Positions 1-6,622 are shown, counted from the first letter of the stretch. The stretch is DNA of 37,557 nucleotides from Candidatus Zixiibacteriota bacterium (GCA_020348065.1 CP070742.1:2858824-2896380), one strand, 5' to 3'. Notes: generated by a model not told the origin, from the sequence alone. Made by a program: numbers and translations.

Positions 1-2
1 TA

Positions 3-761
3 TTGATAGCGGAAGATAACAAAGCCGGCCGGCTGCTCGCCGCAAAACTGTTTGATAAAGCCGGTTGTGACGTAAAGGTTGTTCGTAACGGCAAACTGGC
101 GGTCGAGGAAACCGAAAAGCGCGATTATGATTTCGTATTTCTGGATATCCGCATGCCGGTCATGGGAGGTATCGACGCGGCGAAAGCCATTCGCAACCTG
201 GAAAAAGATACCGGCAATCGAAAAACCATAGTCGCCATGACCGCGGAAGACCTGTCGAGCGACAGGGAAATTTATTTTAGCGCGGGAATGGACGACTGCA
301 TAATTAAGCCGATCGATCAAACAAGCGTAAATGGAATCCTGGAGAAATATGGAGCCTCAACTGCAACGGATCGGGCGGCCGAAAAACCCGAATTGAACTT
401 AAAAAGTAAATTGGATTGGAATAAAATCCTTTCTCGCGCCGCTGATGATCCCTCGATACTTAAGGAGGTAATTGATGTTTTTCTCCAGGATTATCCATCC
501 ATGCTTGACGATCTGCAAAAAGCCGTGACCGATAAAAACGCCGAAGAAATCGAAAAGCGCGCTCATAAATTAAAGGGCGCCGTAGCTATATTCGAGCATA
601 AGGAATCATACGAAAACGCCTTTGAGCTTGAGAAATTGGGACGCAGCAAAAACCTTGAATCTGTCGATGCGATTTATGAAAGGCTGAGAAAAAGCCTCGA
701 CTATCTCCGGGATAATCTCATAGATAGATCGCATAAATCTCTTTCCGAACAGATCAAATAA
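3..761 (+). CDS. C-terminal part of a hybrid sensor kinase or response regulator: receiver plus Hpt domain (5' truncated)
   Basis: The reading frame is open to the left edge and starts inside the first beta strand of a receiver domain (IAEDN), so the gene very probably begins outside the window and the TTG at 3 is not the true start. Numbering from that TTG, the receiver covers about residues 1-115: acidic pocket ED, phosphoacceptor Asp48 in FLDIRMPVMGG, the switch Thr in AMTAED and the conserved Lys in IIKPID. A histidine phosphotransfer domain follows at about 138-240, with the phosphorylatable His188 in AHKLKGA. The order receiver-Hpt is typical of the end of BarA/ArcB-like hybrid histidine kinases that pass phosphate through an internal relay. 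A separate receiver-Hpt protein is the alternative. The gene ends convergently with the ferredoxin gene 45 bp away. Confidence 0.88.
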   Translation: MIAEDNKAGRLLAAKLFDKAGCDVKVVRNGKLAVEETEKRDYDFVFLDIRMPVMGGIDAAKAIRNLEKDTGNRKTIVAMTAEDLSSDREIYFSAGMDDCIIKPIDQTSVNGILEKYGASTATDRAAEKPELNLKSKLDWNKILSRAADDPSILKEVIDVFLQDYPSMLDDLQKAVTDKNAEEIEKRAHKLKGAVAIFEHKESYENAFELEKLGRSKNLESVDAIYERLRKSLDYLRDNLIDRSHKSLSEQIK

Positions 762-805
762 TCCGCCAACGCATTATAAATAAATCACTGGGGGAGTATT
801 GTATG

Positions 806-1564
806 CTAAAACAGCCCCTGCCGGTATTCACCGTCAACGCCCACGACGACGGAGTTTATCTCAATATTTTTTCCCGACATTTCGACCGCTTCTTTGACGA
901 TAGCATATAACCCCATGCAGCACGGCACCACCATGATCACCACCGTGATTTTCGGGATATTGTTGCGCCTGATAATCTCCGCCAGCTTCGGCGCGTAGGA
1001 TGAGGTATCGTCGAGTTTGGGGCAGGCTATCGCCAATGATTTATTCTTGAGAAGACTGTGATGGAAATTGGGATCGGCGAACGGCACGCAATCGGCGGCG
1101 ATCAGCAGTTCCCTGTTATTGAAATAGGGCGCCAGCGGCGATACCAGATGCAACTGCACGGGCCATTGCGTCAGTTCGTAGTCCAATTTGCCGGCGGGGG
1201 CATCGGACCGCCGTTCCTTTTTCTCAAGAACCATTGTCCGCGACCCGGGGCAGCCGCCGAAATTAGGAGCCGAGGATGAAGCCCTGGACTGTTTGTTGCC
1301 GGGTTCAGCCTTCCTCATGTTCTCGTTGGCGGCGGCTTCATCGAACTCCGGCGCCTCGCGCTTGATCACCCTCATGGCATCCTGCGGGCATTCACCCACG
1401 CAGGCCCCCATACCGTCGCAATAGCTTTCCGAAATCAGTTTCGCCTTGCCGTCCAAAATCGCCAACGCCCCTTCGGGGCACGACGGTATGCACAGCCCGC
1501 AGCCGTCGCATTTTTCTTCATCGATTAAAATTATTTCTCTTACAGGCATATTACCCCCTGGCAT
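806..1564 (-). CDS. 4Fe-4S ferredoxin-like protein with a Cys-containing C-terminal domain
   Basis: The N-terminal part carries a canonical cluster motif, CDGCGLCIPSCPEG. A second, atypical one, CDGMGACVGECPQ, has the first two cysteines five residues apart instead of two. A Ser/Ala-rich linker leads to FGGCPGSR and then to a C-terminal domain with ACPKLDD and VVPCCMGL, which suggests further metal or thiol chemistry. Proteins of this build occur as stand-alone soluble electron carriers in anaerobes, often near hybrid-cluster protein genes and Crp/Fnr regulators; that association is general knowledge and no hcp gene is in the window. Two starts are possible: ATG 1564 behind GGAG, or ATG 1549 behind AGGGGG, which gives the usual MPVREIILIDEEKC beginning. 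An Fnr-type palindrome lies about 70 bp upstream, and a Crp/Fnr gene of matching specificity lies 1.8 kb away. Confidence 0.85.
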   Translation of the reverse strand: MPGGNMPVREIILIDEEKCDGCGLCIPSCPEGALAILDGKAKLISESYCDGMGACVGECPQDAMRVIKREAPEFDEAAANENMRKAEPGNKQSRASSSAPNFGGCPGSRTMVLEKKERRSDAPAGKLDYELTQWPVQLHLVSPLAPYFNNRELLIAADCVPFADPNFHHSLLKNKSLAIACPKLDDTSSYAPKLAEIIRRNNIPKITVVIMVVPCCMGLYAIVKEAVEMSGKNIEINSVVVGVDGEYRQGLF

Positions 1565-1633
1565 TTTATCTCCGCTGTTTTCTTGTCTTTCGTCTGCACG
1601 AACCGAATTTATGCCGATGCCTTATTTTTCGCT

Positions 1634-1647
1634 TTGACTTCGGTCAA
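1634..1647 (-). promoter_or_regulatory. Fnr/HcpR/DNR-type operator TTGAC-N4-GTCAA upstream of the ferredoxin gene
   Basis: TTGACTTCGGTCAA is a perfect 5+4+5 palindrome. Its centre at 1640.5 lies about 30 bp upstream of a -10-like CATAAA on the minus strand (1613-1608), which puts the site near -41.5, the classical position for class II activation by Fnr-family proteins. The Crp/Fnr protein at 3337-4023 carries the E..SR recognition-helix residues that read TTGA half-sites in Fnr. The match and the geometry are visible in the sequence; binding is inferred. Confidence 0.6.
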
Positions 1648-1707
1648 GTGGAGCGGATAATTTTGCCGTTGCTATAACTTTATATGAATCTTGGGATTAG
1701 ATGTAGG

Positions 1708-1889
1708 TCGGGTTTGATCTCTTCACAAACCCGACGCTTGAGCTAACGTGGTTGGCGTACCTCCCGGTGCGCCAACATTCTGTTGGCAGACGAGGACGTC
1801 TGCCAACCACATCGGTGTCATTCCCGCGAACGCGGGAATCCAGAACCGGGCCACACCCTGGATTCCCGATTAGTGATTTCGGGAATGAC
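1708..1889. repeat. Mosaic of palindromic dispersed repeats (at least five hairpins)
   Basis: Consecutive hairpins fill this gene-free stretch. They are 1708-1716 with 1726-1734 (TCGGGTTTG arms), 1751-1761 with 1766-1776 (GTTGGCGTACC, one wobble), 1782-1792 with 1797-1807 (GTTGGCAGACG), 1820-1828 with 1831-1839 (ATTCCCGCG), and 1862-1869 with 1879-1886 (ATTCCCGA). The last two also sit inside a longer inverted repeat, GTCATTCCCG at 1817-1826 against CGGGAATGAC at 1880-1889. The GTCATTCCCGCG...CGCGGGAAT unit resembles miniature repeats scattered through many environmental genomes. An 81-codon open frame across the block on the minus strand is palindrome-derived and not a gene. The whole interval 1565-1970 holds only the ferredoxin upstream region and this block. 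Confidence 0.8.
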
Positions 1890-1970
1890 AGGATTTGGCT
1901 ATCACTGATAGCAGAGAAATAGGCCGCTTTGATCCTCTTCAATCTCTATATTTTTTATAATTTGAGTTAT

Positions 1971-2321
1971 CTAGGTTTGTGAGCCCGTTCCCGGAAGAAG
2001 CGGCGATGACTCGAGCTCCGGAACTGCAGATTCGATCAAATAAATAAAAACCTTATCCTGATCTTCGTAAACCCTGTAAAACTGCTCGAAGAAATGCTCG
2101 CAGCGCGAACCCGCAAACGAAACCGAATCGACCTGCAACGCCAAATTGCTCATGCTCAAATCCAGCGGAATTTGCATGCCGGAAAGGGTATCTTGGTTGG
2201 TTAGATCTAGATCTATAACGATATTGCTTTGGTTCCTTGCTACTTGTAATGATAAACTATTGTTAGCTAAAGCCGACAAAGCAAAAAAAAGAATCAAATT
2301 AAATACAAATGCTATTTTCAT
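1971..2321 (-). pseudogene. Truncated secreted protein (N-terminal remnant, cohesin-like)
   Basis: The 116 residues begin with a clear signal peptide (MKIAFVFNLILFFALSALA) followed by a beta-rich segment that includes GMQIPLDLS, VDSVSFAGSRCEHF and SPLLPGTG. I recognise this style from secreted cohesin/dockerin-like proteins of FCB candidate phyla, in which the strand after PGTG normally continues into a longer domain. Here the frame stops two residues later (SQT, then TAG) and the palindromic repeat block begins about 80 bp further on. The simplest reading is that the 3' part was lost when repeats or rearrangements reached this site. A genuinely short secreted protein cannot be excluded. Confidence 0.5.
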
Positions 2322-2374
2322 TTTCCCTCACTTTTTATAACTTTTGGTAGTAAAACGGTCAAAACATAGTACTT

Positions 2375-2710
2375 TTACCATTGGAAGGGTCCGTACCAAC
2401 TACATACCGTGCCAATATGCTTTTCATTGTAACTAACTATCTTTTTACCTCTTAGTATTACTTTAGTCTCAATTATATCCTTATCTTTAGCAATAAAGTA
2501 ACTTACTTCAATCGTCTCTTTTTCCCTTTTTATGGACGGCAATTTGACTTTTATTTTCTGAAATTCCTTGACATCTTCCAAATCATACATAAAAGTCTCG
2601 GAATAAACTGCATCTAAAAGCACTTCATTAATGCTGGAAATAAACTTGATAAAATTCCGTTCCGTCAGGTCGTAGGCCGAAGGCCGTGACCTGACGGCTA
2701 ACAGAACCAT
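2375..2710 (-). CDS. Hypothetical protein fragment fused to repeat sequence
   Basis: The first 18 or so residues (MVLLAVRSRPSAYDLTER) are encoded by the REP-like hairpin at 2662-2697 and are not native. The remaining roughly 90 residues, from KFISSINEVLLDA to the C-terminal SWYGPFQW, form a plausible small alpha/beta protein with alternating charged and hydrophobic residues, but I recognise no family. The stretch is visibly more AT-rich than its neighbours. It is probably the 3' end of an older gene whose beginning was displaced when the transposase-repeat unit arrived, so whether it is expressed is doubtful. Confidence 0.3.
   Translation of the reverse strand: MVLLAVRSRPSAYDLTERNFIKFISSINEVLLDAVYSETFMYDLEDVKEFQKIKVKLPSIKREKETIEVSYFIAKDKDIIETKVILRGKKIVSYNEKHIGTVCSWYGPFQW
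2656..2701. repeat. REP-like hairpin, copy 1 (downstream of the RAYT gene)
   Basis: A perfect 10-bp stem, CCGTCAGGTC (2662-2671) with GACCTGACGG (2688-2697), encloses a second small GGCC-GAA-GGCC hairpin. The 46-bp unit including its TCCGTT and CTAA edges is repeated exactly, in the same orientation, at 3265-3310. The stop codon of the transposase frame (2698-2700) abuts the stem. Confidence 0.85.
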
Positions 2711-3179
2711 TCCTTCCAGACCCTTACCGGACCATTTTCACGTCCCTCGTAATCGGCGGCGCTTGAAAATTGCCAGCCCTTGGCCTCATCTAATAGCCCC
2801 GATTTAACCGGATTATTATGAACATAATTGATCTTCGTCATCAATACTTTTTCAGTCCAGATTGCCTGACGATCATAACGCTCTTGCCAGATTTTATTTT
2901 TCCGCAAAGTCTTCCAACGGTTTTCTGGGCCGTGAATTTTTTAAAATCCCTCATAAAAGCCGATAGAATATTGCCTTCAATCAATAAGACGAGATGTAAA
3001 TGGCTCGGCATAAATACATACGCGATCAATCGCGAATTTGTCTTTTCCAGGCGGAAATTTAGCGCCTCGGCGAGAGCATCGTAAACTCCTCTAATACTCC
3101 CGAGGTTTTCGCTATTCAAAAATGATGTTGTTATAAAAAAACAATCCCCTAAATCCTGATCTTTATAACGTAGGCCCAT
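2698..3179 (-). pseudogene. REP-associated tyrosine transposase (RAYT, Y1/IS200-like), frameshifted
   Basis: The first frame (3179 down to 2841) gives the N-terminal RAYT half with the metal-binding HLHLVL in AYVFMPSHLHLVLLIEG. The second frame (from about 2907 to 2698) gives the C-terminal half, IWQERYDRQAIW followed by KINYVHNNPVKSGLL with the likely nucleophilic tyrosine and the typical HNNP motif. The frames join in the A-run GGAAAAATAAAATC at about 2890-2902. Adding one A would restore a single protein of about 160 residues with RAYT layout, so one base appears to have been lost. No proper -1 slippery heptamer is present, which argues against programmed frameshifting. Hairpin repeats flank both ends, as expected for RAYTs, which act on REP palindromes. 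Confidence 0.82.
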
Positions 3180-3186
3180 TTCGCTA

Positions 3187-3220
3187 CGGTCAGGTCTCCG
3201 CTTCGCTCACGACCTGACCG
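3187..3220. repeat. REP-like hairpin, diverged copy
   Basis: CGGTCAGGTC (3187-3196) pairs perfectly with GACCTGACCG (3211-3220). The stem shares the GGTCAGGTC core with the two identical copies, but the loop differs (TCCGCTTCGCTCAC). It lies 7 bp upstream of the transposase start. Confidence 0.75.
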
Positions 3221-3264
3221 AACATTTCAACTATCTCTTGCAAGCCGTCGTAGTCGCTTATATC
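3214..3264 (-). pseudogene. Remnant of the C-terminus of a second Crp/Fnr-type gene
   Basis: Read on the minus strand, this interval encodes DISDYDGLQEIVEMFGQ. That aligns with the C-terminal IDDPEGLREIASSYD of the intact Crp/Fnr gene just upstream (shared I.D..GL.EI). A 14-nt direct repeat, CTGACCGAACATTT, occurs at 3214-3227 and again at 3316-3329. The hairpin copy at 3265-3310 interrupts the fragment on its 5' side. This fits an old tandem paralog reduced to its last codons by the repeat element. The match is short, so the call is tentative. Confidence 0.35.
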
Positions 3265-3310
3265 TCCGTTCCGTCAGGTCGTAGGCCGAAGGCCGTGACC
3301 TGACGGCTAA
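3265..3310. repeat. REP-like hairpin, copy 2 (upstream of the RAYT gene)
   Basis: This is an exact 46-bp direct repeat of 2656-2701, with stem 3271-3280 and 3297-3306. It lies 27 bp downstream of the stop codon of the Crp/Fnr gene, so the RAYT unit is bracketed by two identical hairpins about 610 bp apart. Confidence 0.85.
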
Positions 3311-3336
3311 TGGAACTGACCGAACATTTACATGAT

Positions 3337-4023
3337 CTAATCATAACTCGAAGCTATCTCTCGAAGCCCTTCGGGATCGTCTATATTGATCGCATTGCCG
3401 GTTTCGGAAATATATCCCCCCGCCTTCAATTTGGCGAATGCCCGCGAAAGCGTTTCCGGCACCGTGCCCAGCAATGAGGCCAGATCCGCCTTGGAGATTT
3501 CCAGCCTGAATTCCGTTTTCCCATCGGAGTTCTGAATGATATATTCGGCAAGCCGCGGCACCACTCCCATAAGCGATAGCTGCTCGATTTTATGAGCGAA
3601 ATTCTTCAGCCTTTGAGACAGCAATGCGATCATATTCACCGCCAGCCGGGGCCGGGATTTTAAGAGCTCCAGGAACCGGTTTTTTTCGATGGAAACCAGT
3701 TCGGCGTCGGATTGGGCTTCGGCGTACGCGGGGTAGGCGCCGTCCGCGAAAAGCGCCGCCTCGCCGATAGATGTTCCCGGCTTTGGAGTCATCAGGGTCT
3801 GTTCACGGCCTGATGATGATAGTTTATAGATCCTCAACTTGCCGGTTGCGGTAATATAGAAATAATTGGCCGGGTCGCCCTCCGAGAAGAGAAGCTGCCC
3901 GCCTGAAATATGTTTAAGATCGGCTATTTGAATTATTTCTTCGAGTTCTTTTTTTTGAAGACCGGAAAACAGGGGACAGGCTATTACGGCACGCGAGATT
4001 TTTTCTTTATTTTCGGTACCCAT
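3337..4023 (-). CDS. Crp/Fnr-family transcriptional regulator
   Basis: The 228-residue protein has an N-terminal cyclic-nucleotide-binding-type beta barrel (about 15-125; ACPLFSGL, FSEGDPANYFYITATGKLRIY, GTSIGEAALF), a dimerisation helix (about 128-150) and a C-terminal winged helix (SKADLASLLGTVPETLSRAF). The recognition helix has Glu190, Ser193 and Arg194, the E..SR triad with which Fnr/DNR-type proteins read TTGA half-sites. Only Cys16 is present in the N-terminal region, so an Fnr-style 4Fe-4S oxygen sensor is unlikely; DNR- or HcpR-like sensing of NO or redox state is possible but unproven. A matching TTGAC-N4-GTCAA box lies before the ferredoxin gene at 806-1564. The gene follows the nfu terminator by only 20 bp, so it needs its own promoter in that hairpin or read-through. 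Confidence 0.9.
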   Translation of the reverse strand: MGTENKEKISRAVIACPLFSGLQKKELEEIIQIADLKHISGGQLLFSEGDPANYFYITATGKLRIYKLSSSGREQTLMTPKPGTSIGEAALFADGAYPAYAEAQSDAELVSIEKNRFLELLKSRPRLAVNMIALLSQRLKNFAHKIEQLSLMGVVPRLAEYIIQNSDGKTEFRLEISKADLASLLGTVPETLSRAFAKLKAGGYISETGNAINIDDPEGLREIASSYD

Positions 4024-4042
4024 ACGGTGATGTTAACCTGAG

Positions 4043-4068
4043 GAAAAAACCGGCCCGCAAAGGCCGGT
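4043..4068 (-). terminator. Rho-independent terminator after mrp-nfu
   Basis: On the minus strand a 7-bp GC stem (ACCGGCC at 4049-4055 with GGCCGGT at 4062-4068, six-base loop) is followed by six T (4048-4043). It stands 28 bp past the nfu stop codon and 20 bp before the Crp/Fnr start. Confidence 0.8.
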
Positions 4069-4095
4069 CGGTTTTGAAAAGCTTTAATTTATTTA

Positions 4096-4368
4096 TTACG
4101 CCTGTTCGGTTTCCGGCGGAACCGCGACTATCCGTTTGACTTCCGGTACCTGCTGACGGATAACTCTTTCAATCCCCATCTGCAGGGTCATCTGCGACAT
4201 CGGGCAGCTTCCGCAGGCGCCGGTCAAACGGACCCTGACCAGCCCCTCGTCCTCAATCACATCCACGAGCTCAACGTCTCCGCCATCGGCCTGAAGATAT
4301 CCTCTAATCGAATCTATCGCCTTTTCGACTTTTTCTCTCACTTGAACTCCTATTTTAAATTCAGACAA
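4096..4368 (-). CDS. NifU-like C-terminal domain protein (Nfu-type Fe-S carrier)
   Basis: The 90-residue protein is a single NifU C-terminal domain: an N-terminal helix (VREKVEKAIDSIRGYL), the family signature ADGGDVELV, and the cluster-binding CxxC Cys52/Cys55 in GACGSCPMSQMTLQMGIE. Such domains bind a bridging 4Fe-4S cluster between two subunits and deliver it to target proteins. The short acidic tail after AVPPE is not part of the domain. It is the second gene of a two-gene operon, 13 bp after mrp; Nfu and Mrp/ApbC proteins both work in Fe-S cluster transfer, so the pairing makes functional sense. A strong terminator follows. Confidence 0.93.
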   Translation of the reverse strand: MSEFKIGVQVREKVEKAIDSIRGYLQADGGDVELVDVIEDEGLVRVRLTGACGSCPMSQMTLQMGIERVIRQQVPEVKRIVAVPPETEQA

Positions 4369-4381
4369 ATTTTATTTTCCG

Positions 4382-5449
4382 TTATCCAGTCGCCGCGATT
4401 ACCTTTTCGGCGATTTTTCTAAATTCCTCCGACGCCGGCGTGCAATTATCTGAAAGAGCAACCGGTTGTCCCAGAGCGCCTCCTTCGCGGATCGCCGTTT
4501 CCAGCGGAATCCGGCCCAGAAGAGGAATATTCATCCTTTCGGAGAGCTCGGTTCCTCCTCCGATGCCGAAAATATATTCTTTATTGCCGTCAGGAGCAAG
4601 GAAATACGACATGTTTTCAACCACCCCTAACATCTTAATATCAAATTTATCAACAAGTTGCCCGATTCTGGAAGCCACCATGTAGGCCCCGGGCTGAGGC
4701 GTGGTAACCAGTATGCAATTCACTCCTCTTACGGTATTCGCGACGGATAGCGCCACATCGCCGGTTCCCGGAGGCAAATCGATAAAAAGATAATCCAGAT
4801 TATCCCAGTAAACATCGCTCAAAAACTGCGTTACCGCCTTATGCACCAGCGGCCCGCGCCAGATAACGGATTCCGTTTCATCGATAAAAAATCCCATCGA
4901 AATGATTTTGATTCCGTGGCTTTCGAGAGGAATTATGGTATTGTCAATAACCGTTGGCTTTCCCTGCGCCCCCATCATTCTGGGGATGGAAAAACCATAA
5001 ATGTCGGCATCCAGTACCCCCACCTTAAAACCCTTCCGAGCGGCCGCGGCGGCGAGATTTATTGTGACCGTGGACTTGCCTACGCCGCCTTTTCCGGAGG
5101 CCACAAGGATAACGTTTCTGACATTCTTTTTGGCGAACGATTCGGAGGGATCTTTTCCTTTCAGTTGTTTAGTGAGATTTTTCCTTTCCTCATCGGTCAT
5201 GGTGGAAAACTCTATTTTTACTTCCTCGATCCTCGGAATATCCGAAACCGCTTTTTCGATGTCATTTTGGATACGGTTTTTCAGCGGGCAACCGGAAATT
5301 GTTAATTTAATCTTTATGATCAAACGGCCCCTTTTAGCCTCGATCTTTTCAACCATGCCCAGTTCGACTATTGACCGGTTCAATTCCGGATCGTTGACGT
5401 CGCGTAACCTCGACATCACCAGTTCCGTATCGATTTTTCCTTTTGCCAT
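4382..5449 (-). CDS. mrp: Mrp/ApbC/NBP35-family Fe-S cluster carrier ATPase
   Basis: The 355 residues comprise an N-terminal MIP18/DUF59 domain (about 5-85, with SGCPLKN) and a deviant-Walker P-loop ATPase domain: Walker A SGKGGVGKS at 118-126, DADIYGFSIPRMMG, Walker B-like FIDLPPGTGD, and TTPQPGAY. Family members bind a 4Fe-4S cluster at a dimer interface and pass it to apoproteins. The usual C-terminal CxxC is absent: where many homologues have MSYFxCPxC, this protein has MSYFLAPDGNKEYIFG (about 280-294). Similar cysteine-free variants occur in some lineages (from memory), so either the cluster is held differently or the protein acts with the co-transcribed Nfu. The ATG start follows AGGGGAC. 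Confidence 0.95.
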   Translation of the reverse strand: MAKGKIDTELVMSRLRDVNDPELNRSIVELGMVEKIEAKRGRLIIKIKLTISGCPLKNRIQNDIEKAVSDIPRIEEVKIEFSTMTDEERKNLTKQLKGKDPSESFAKKNVRNVILVASGKGGVGKSTVTINLAAAAARKGFKVGVLDADIYGFSIPRMMGAQGKPTVIDNTIIPLESHGIKIISMGFFIDETESVIWRGPLVHKAVTQFLSDVYWDNLDYLFIDLPPGTGDVALSVANTVRGVNCILVTTPQPGAYMVASRIGQLVDKFDIKMLGVVENMSYFLAPDGNKEYIFGIGGGTELSERMNIPLLGRIPLETAIREGGALGQPVALSDNCTPASEEFRKIAEKVIAATG

Positions 5450-5740
5450 TGTCTGTCCCCTGGCTTTAATTTTTCATCATGTCCCTATGAATAACATAGG
5501 TAATTTAATACCGGTTTCAAATCAAATGGTTTTAACATATTTTATTTTCACTATTTATGTTATTGATTAATCCTGGCAGAACATAGACTAATCAAAACAG
5601 GTTTGACGCCATGAATTCCAGACCGGGTTAGCAAGGATACACCTTCTTTGAATGACCGGCCGGTCGATCACCGGCAATACCATGAATTTAAATATGTTAA
5701 GATTTATAAAATTTAAAATGACTTTTCGATAAATTTTTTC
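5450..5740. other. Intergenic region between divergent mrp and rex
   Basis: This AT-rich stretch between divergent genes contains no gene I can support. It should hold the mrp promoter, but I see no convincing -35/-10 pair for it. Two structures are visible: a small hairpin CCTATG/CATAGG at 5484-5500 in the mrp leader, and the 12-bp palindrome GACCGGCCGGTC at 5654-5665. Confidence 0.5.
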
Positions 5741-5768
5741 TTGACACTTATATATCGATTTCTATATT
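5741..5768 (+). promoter_or_regulatory. Sigma70-type promoter of rex
   Basis: A perfect -35 TTGACA (5741-5746) and a -10 TATATT (5763-5768) are separated by 16 bp. The expected start of transcription, about 5775, falls on the first bases of the Rex operator, giving a leader of about 40 nt with an AGGTGG ribosome site before the TTG start. Confidence 0.75.
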
Positions 5769-5774
5769 TAACGA

Positions 5775-5792
5775 TTGTGAAACCATTCACAA
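5775..5792. promoter_or_regulatory. Rex operator (autoregulation)
   Basis: TTGTGAAACCATTCACAA is a perfect 7+4+7 inverted repeat identical to the established Rex-binding consensus TTGTGAA-N4-TTCACAA. It overlaps the predicted transcription start of rex itself, so Rex bound when NADH is low would block its own promoter. The sequence match is direct; autorepression is inferred from Rex biology in other bacteria. Confidence 0.88.
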
Positions 5793-5816
5793 ATATGATT
5801 TAACAGGTGGTTCCGA

Positions 5817-6473
5817 TTGGCTACAAATAGAAAATTAAGAAAGATATCCGATTCTACAATTCACAGGCTCTCAATTTATTACCGAGCTCTTCTGGCTCTG
5901 GAGAAGGAAGGTTATGACACTATTTCATCCAAGGAGCTGGCGAAGCGTGAAAAGTTGACCCCCGCGCAGGTCAGGAAAGACCTTTCCTTTTTCGGCAGTT
6001 TCGGGACACGCGGATTGGGTTACCCCGTTAAGCAGCTCATGCAGGAAATAGCTGAAATCCTGGGGATAAATCGTGCCTGGAATGTCGCTCTTATCGGTGT
6101 GGGAAATGTCGGGTCGGCGCTTGTCAGCTACAAGGAGTTCGCCAAACAGGGATTCGTGATTAGATTGATTTTCGATAATGACCAGCGCAAAATCGGCTCC
6201 AATCATAAGGGGATAATAGTTTCCGACGTTGCCGATATGGCTAGCCTCATTCCCGAGCACAACATCTCCATTGCGGTAATCACGGTTCCGGGCTCAGCCG
6301 CCCAGAAGGTTTGCGACGGGGTCATAGAGTCTGGCGTAAGAGCCATACTGAATTTCGCTCCGGTAAATCTGCGCGTTCCCAACGACGTTTTTTTGAGAAA
6401 TGAGAATATGGCTATCGAATTGGAACACCTCTCATTCTCGCTCCGGAATCAAGAACCGATGATTGCAGAATAA
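5817..6473 (+). CDS. rex: Redox-sensing transcriptional repressor Rex
   Basis: At 218 residues it has the usual Rex length and order. The N-terminal winged helix (about 10-70) carries the hallmark SKELAKREKLTPAQVRKDLS and FGSFGTRGLGY. The Rossmann NAD(H) domain has GVGNVGSAL at about 94-102, the NAD-selective acidic residue Asp120 in IFDND, and a C-terminal domain-swap helix with LEHLSFSL. Rex binds operators when the NADH/NAD+ ratio is low and releases them when NADH rises, derepressing fermentation and respiration genes. Translation starts at TTG 5817 behind AGGTGG at 5805-5810; no in-frame ATG precedes the conserved helix. The gene appears monocistronic, with a perfect operator in its own promoter. 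Confidence 0.97.
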   Translation: MATNRKLRKISDSTIHRLSIYYRALLALEKEGYDTISSKELAKREKLTPAQVRKDLSFFGSFGTRGLGYPVKQLMQEIAEILGINRAWNVALIGVGNVGSALVSYKEFAKQGFVIRLIFDNDQRKIGSNHKGIIVSDVADMASLIPEHNISIAVITVPGSAAQKVCDGVIESGVRAILNFAPVNLRVPNDVFLRNENMAIELEHLSFSLRNQEPMIAE

Positions 6474-6622
6474 GGCCGAATCTCCAGGCGCGACTATAAC
6501 TTTATAAATAATAATATGTTAGCAATACCGAGGCCAAATAATTTTTCTCCCGGCGCTAATATTCTGGAACAAATCGGACTGTTATGATTGTAAATAAACT
6601 GGATAAAAAATGGAATTGGCGC

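Noticed and set aside
1697-1942. 81-codon open frame on the minus strand across the repeat block
   Set aside because: Its sequence is the translation of palindromic repeats, with no ribosome site or domain.
2880-2910. Programmed -1 frameshift in the transposase
   Set aside because: The A-run lacks an X-XXY-YYZ slippery heptamer in the right frame; a one-base deletion explains it better.
4841-5570. Long plus-strand open frames opposite mrp
   Set aside because: They are antisense shadows of the clearly coding mrp gene, with no family match and no ribosome sites.
5654-5665. GACCGGCCGGTC palindrome as an operator
   Set aside because: It is a short GC palindrome away from either start, with no second copy seen in the window.
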